Of a DNA stretch of 64,000 nt, positions 62,266 through 64,000 are shown piece by piece. Numbering within the stretch: position 1 is the first letter of the stretch; the number at the start of each line of letters is the position of its first letter. The position numbers were made by a program, and so were the translations under genes. The notes beneath the pieces were generated by a model that ran no database searches, was not told where the DNA came from, and saw only the letters and a program-made list of their open reading frames with translations. The stretch is from positions 4,662,296-4,726,295 of the forward strand of contig NZ_KI421517.1 in assembly GCF_000473365.1 (NCBI RefSeq). Direction: 5' to 3'. The DNA comes from Adhaeribacter aquaticus DSM 16391. Lineage in GTDB: Bacteria; Bacteroidota; Bacteroidia; Cytophagales; Hymenobacteraceae.

Positions 62266-62574
62266 ATGGTAATTATGAAGCCAAAGATTTTTAAACTGGT
62301 AGCTAGTCAGATAAAGAAACTGATACAACCCGCGGGCGGCTGTATTGCATCTGATAAAATAACGGTAGAAGAATTCCCTGTTGTGTACATGTATAGAGAA
62401 GAGCATGACAGCGGTTGGCGGTTTTACTCAGGTACAGAAACACAAGAGTATATTGACAATGCGGATAACTTAACAATCTATAACGTGAATACGATTGCTA
62501 ATTATGACTCTGCCATTATTCCATATTTAGAATTAGACGAAGGAACAGACAAGTTTAAATTCATAGAAGCGTAA
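62266..62574 (+). CDS. DUF2185 / Imm33-like protein, 102 aa
   Basis: A small soluble protein: FKLVASQIKKLIQPAGGCIA, SDKITVEEFPVVYMYREEHD, SGWRFYSGTETQEYIDNADN and LTIYNVNTIANYDSAIIPYL. The 'GCIASDKIT...YMYRE...DSGWRF.SG' pattern is that of DUF2185, which is used as immunity protein Imm33 in polymorphic toxin systems and also occurs alone. No toxin lies beside it. ATG at 62266; ATG 62275 is also possible. It lies between two matching attC-like cores and so looks like a cassette gene. Confidence 0.85.
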   Translation: MVIMKPKIFKLVASQIKKLIQPAGGCIASDKITVEEFPVVYMYREEHDSGWRFYSGTETQEYIDNADNLTIYNVNTIANYDSAIIPYLELDEGTDKFKFIEA

Positions 62575-62589
62575 AAAAAGAACATCAAT

Positions 62590-62655
62590 ACTCAACCCAG
62601 TGCATGCCCAACCTTCGCGAAGGCTTCAGGCTCCGCATGCACGCGGCCGTTGCCC
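62590..62655 (+). repeat. attC-like recombination site
   Basis: ACTCAAC (R'', fits RYYYAAC), then GTGCATGC (62600-62607) paired with GCATGCAC (62635-62642), an inner CCTTCGCGAAGG hairpin, and GTTGCCC (62649-62655) as the R' side. 66 bp, within the known size range of attC sites. Confidence 0.75.
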
Positions 62656-62677
62656 TTAAGTACTAAGCAAACGTATC

Positions 62678-63289
62678 ATGCAAAAATTAAAACACGTGCG
62701 GAAATTCATATTTCTCACTATACTAATAGTGTTGATGTTCTTCCCATCCTATTCTTATGGTCAAGAAATTAACTTTTCGAGGAATAGCTTAAAAGCTGGT
62801 TTTGGATTAGGGATTAATGGTGGTGACAGAGAAACTGGTTTTGGGGCTTTATATTCCTTCGGATATCAAAGGTAATTTTGGAAAAATAGAATTAGAGTTA
62901 GTCCTTATCTCATGATTGGCGGATTTACATCCATTGGTATAACAGATACGCGGGACCAATTTTATAGAGTGACATCCTTAGGTGTCAATGGGTTTTTGGA
63001 TGTTATAAAGTATAAATCCTTATCATTAATTATTGGCACGGGTGCTTTTGCCAATTATTCGAGGGGTTTACTGGGAACTGGAGGTGAGCTACATGGTGAT
63101 TCAGATTCAGAATATTTTTATAAAATGTATTATGGTGTGAATGTAGGAACAGGTTTTCGTATAGGCCCTAAAACAAGTCGCTTTGCTTTCGAACTAAAAC
63201 CCATTAATGTATACTTAGGCACTGACTACTTTACCCTCGGATTCATGCAAGTAAATATTGATATTAAATTGAGAACTGCTAAGCAATAA
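62678..63289 (+). pseudogene. Exported beta-barrel-type protein interrupted by one in-frame TAA
   Basis: One frame of 203 sense codons with a single TAA at 62873-62875. Before it: signal peptide MQKLKHVRKFIFLTILIVLM...SYGQ, then EINFSRNSLKAGFGLGINGG and GFGALYSFGYQR. After it: FWKNRIRVSPYLMIGGFTSI, then SLGVNGFLDVIKYKSLSLII and a barrel-like end FTLGFMQVNIDIKLRT. The strands pair naturally across the stop, so the intact gene made a small outer-membrane-type protein of about 203 residues. It lies inside the second attC-bounded cassette. Confidence 0.8.
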
Positions 63290-63323
63290 CCTGGATTTGC
63301 TTAAATTAAAAATAATAACCTAA

Positions 63324-63449
63324 GGGCAACAACAGAATAAAGCAAATGCCCCAATAGGTTTTAGCCATTATCTATAAAAGAAGTGTGGCTTTTCGTATTT
63401 TCAGCAAAGACCAGTCCAGGGCATCTGCTTTATTAAATGGACGTTAGCC
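63324..63449 (+). repeat. attC-like recombination site, long form
   Basis: GGGCAAC (R'', exact complement of GTTGCCC at 62649), arms 63336-63351 and 63419-63434 matching at 15 of 16 positions, and ACGTTAGCC with GTTAGCC (63443-63449) as R'. 126 bp, similar to long attC sites. Confidence 0.75.
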
Positions 63450-63466
63450 AATATAAAAAATATTAG

Positions 63467-64000
63467 ATGAAGAAAACGACACTATTCGTACTTGCTCTTT
63501 TGGTAGTTTCTTCAATTGTTGGGGCTATATTATGGAATAGCAGAGCATTAAATCAAAGACCTCAAGAGCCATCTAAACCCTTTTCTTACCACAATGAAGA
63601 GGTAAGATTCCAAAACGCTAAAGCGAATATTACATTAGCTGGTACATTAACTTTACCATCAAAGGCCGGGAATTATCCAGCCGTGATATTAATTACCGGA
63701 AGCGGTGCTCAAAATAGGGATGCAGAATTCTTTGGGCATAAACCTTTTCTTGTTATTTCAGACTATCTAACTAAGCATGGGATTGCTGTTTTAAGATATG
63801 ATGATAGAGGGTTTGGCCAATCCTCAGGGGATTTTATTTCAGCTACCCCCCTGGATTTTGCTTCTGATGTAGAAAGTGCCATTTCTTACCTGAAAACAAG
63901 AAAAGAGATAAATAAAAATAAGATTGGTTTAATAGGGCATAGTGAAGGCGGGATAGTTGCGCCCATTGTAGCGTCAAACTCTAAAGATGTAAGTTTTATT
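63467..64000 (+). CDS. Alpha/beta-hydrolase family protein (3' end outside window)
   Basis: 178 codons are visible. MKKTTLFVLALLVVSSIVGA is a signal or membrane anchor. Then FQNAKANITLAGTLTLPSKA, AVILITGSGAQNRDAEFFGH, GIAVLRYDDRGFGQSSGDF and NKIGLIGHSEGGIVAPIVAS, where GHSEGG carries the nucleophile Ser. That is the pattern of a serine alpha/beta-hydrolase of the dienelactone/S9-like group. It starts 18 bp after the R' core of an attC-like site, so it looks like a cassette gene. The rest of the gene, including the Asp and His, lies beyond the window. Confidence 0.9.
   Translation, partial: MKKTTLFVLALLVVSSIVGAILWNSRALNQRPQEPSKPFSYHNEEVRFQNAKANITLAGTLTLPSKAGNYPAVILITGSGAQNRDAEFFGHKPFLVISDYLTKHGIAVLRYDDRGFGQSSGDFISATPLDFASDVESAISYLKTRKEINKNKIGLIGHSEGGIVAPIVASNSKDVSFI

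Overview
The window reads as a chromosomal segment of a Bacteroidota bacterium, most likely Cytophagales of the Hymenobacteraceae type (for example Adhaeribacter, Rufibacter or Pontibacter relatives). The grounds are AT-rich intergenic DNA, few Shine-Dalgarno sites, proteins ending in a type A T9SS sorting domain, a TonB-plug/MG2 protein without a barrel, many PAS histidine kinases paired with single-domain receiver proteins, and a fasciclin lipoprotein. The genus is an inference. I saw no rRNA, tRNA, CRISPR array or complete insertion sequence.

Layout. 1-8.7 kb: trehalose-from-glycogen genes, namely glgX (its reading frame destroyed by seven perfect 64-bp tandem copies), treZ, and a treY-malQ fusion. 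9-15.4 kb: PhoD-like phosphatase, DEAD-box helicase, two cold-shock-domain proteins and an AGCS symporter. 15.6-29.5 kb: a signalling region with a cheB-cheR-receiver-receiver-hybrid-kinase operon, an STAS/SpoIIAA-like protein, and three further kinase genes. One of these has a stop codon inside its third PAS domain, and next to another lies a kinase fragment. 30-40.3 kb: fasciclin lipoprotein, a DUF922-like protein that lacks the zinc motif, the MG2/TonB-plug protein, an OmpW/OMP_b-brl-type barrel, a pseudouridine synthase, a GAF kinase, a lysine-rich basic protein and a receiver protein. 40.8-57 kb: two copies of a three-component set (T9SS cargo protein, ~50-residue membrane protein ending in MYGRKR, secreted helical protein with FNEFEYIQIKKL), dispersed in copy 1 and compact in copy 2. 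Between them lie an alpha-glucosidase, small membrane proteins, a dienelactone hydrolase, a ChrB-AraC fusion regulator and a subtilisin lipoprotein. 57-60.8 kb: S41 peptidase, then a decayed stretch with a second copy of a 288-bp repeat and a dead NUC1-type endonuclease. 61-64 kb: single genes separated by attC-like sites, resembling an integron cassette array without a visible integrase.

How the genes work together. TreX/GlgX, TreZ and TreY-MalQ would convert glycogen to trehalose, and the distant alpha-glucosidase would act on the released oligosaccharides. The kinases and receivers have no DNA-binding output domains here, so they probably feed phosphorelays or protein-protein switches.

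Most notable unexplained signal: four genes of the duplicated secreted-protein set share an upstream element (TGTTCAYC, AAAAAG, TTTAACGAA) placed 57-96 bp before the start codon, which points to a common regulon for an undescribed secreted/envelope module. Also notable are the glgX tandem array, the cassette array with matching R''/R' cores, and several otherwise open genes each broken by one in-frame TAA.
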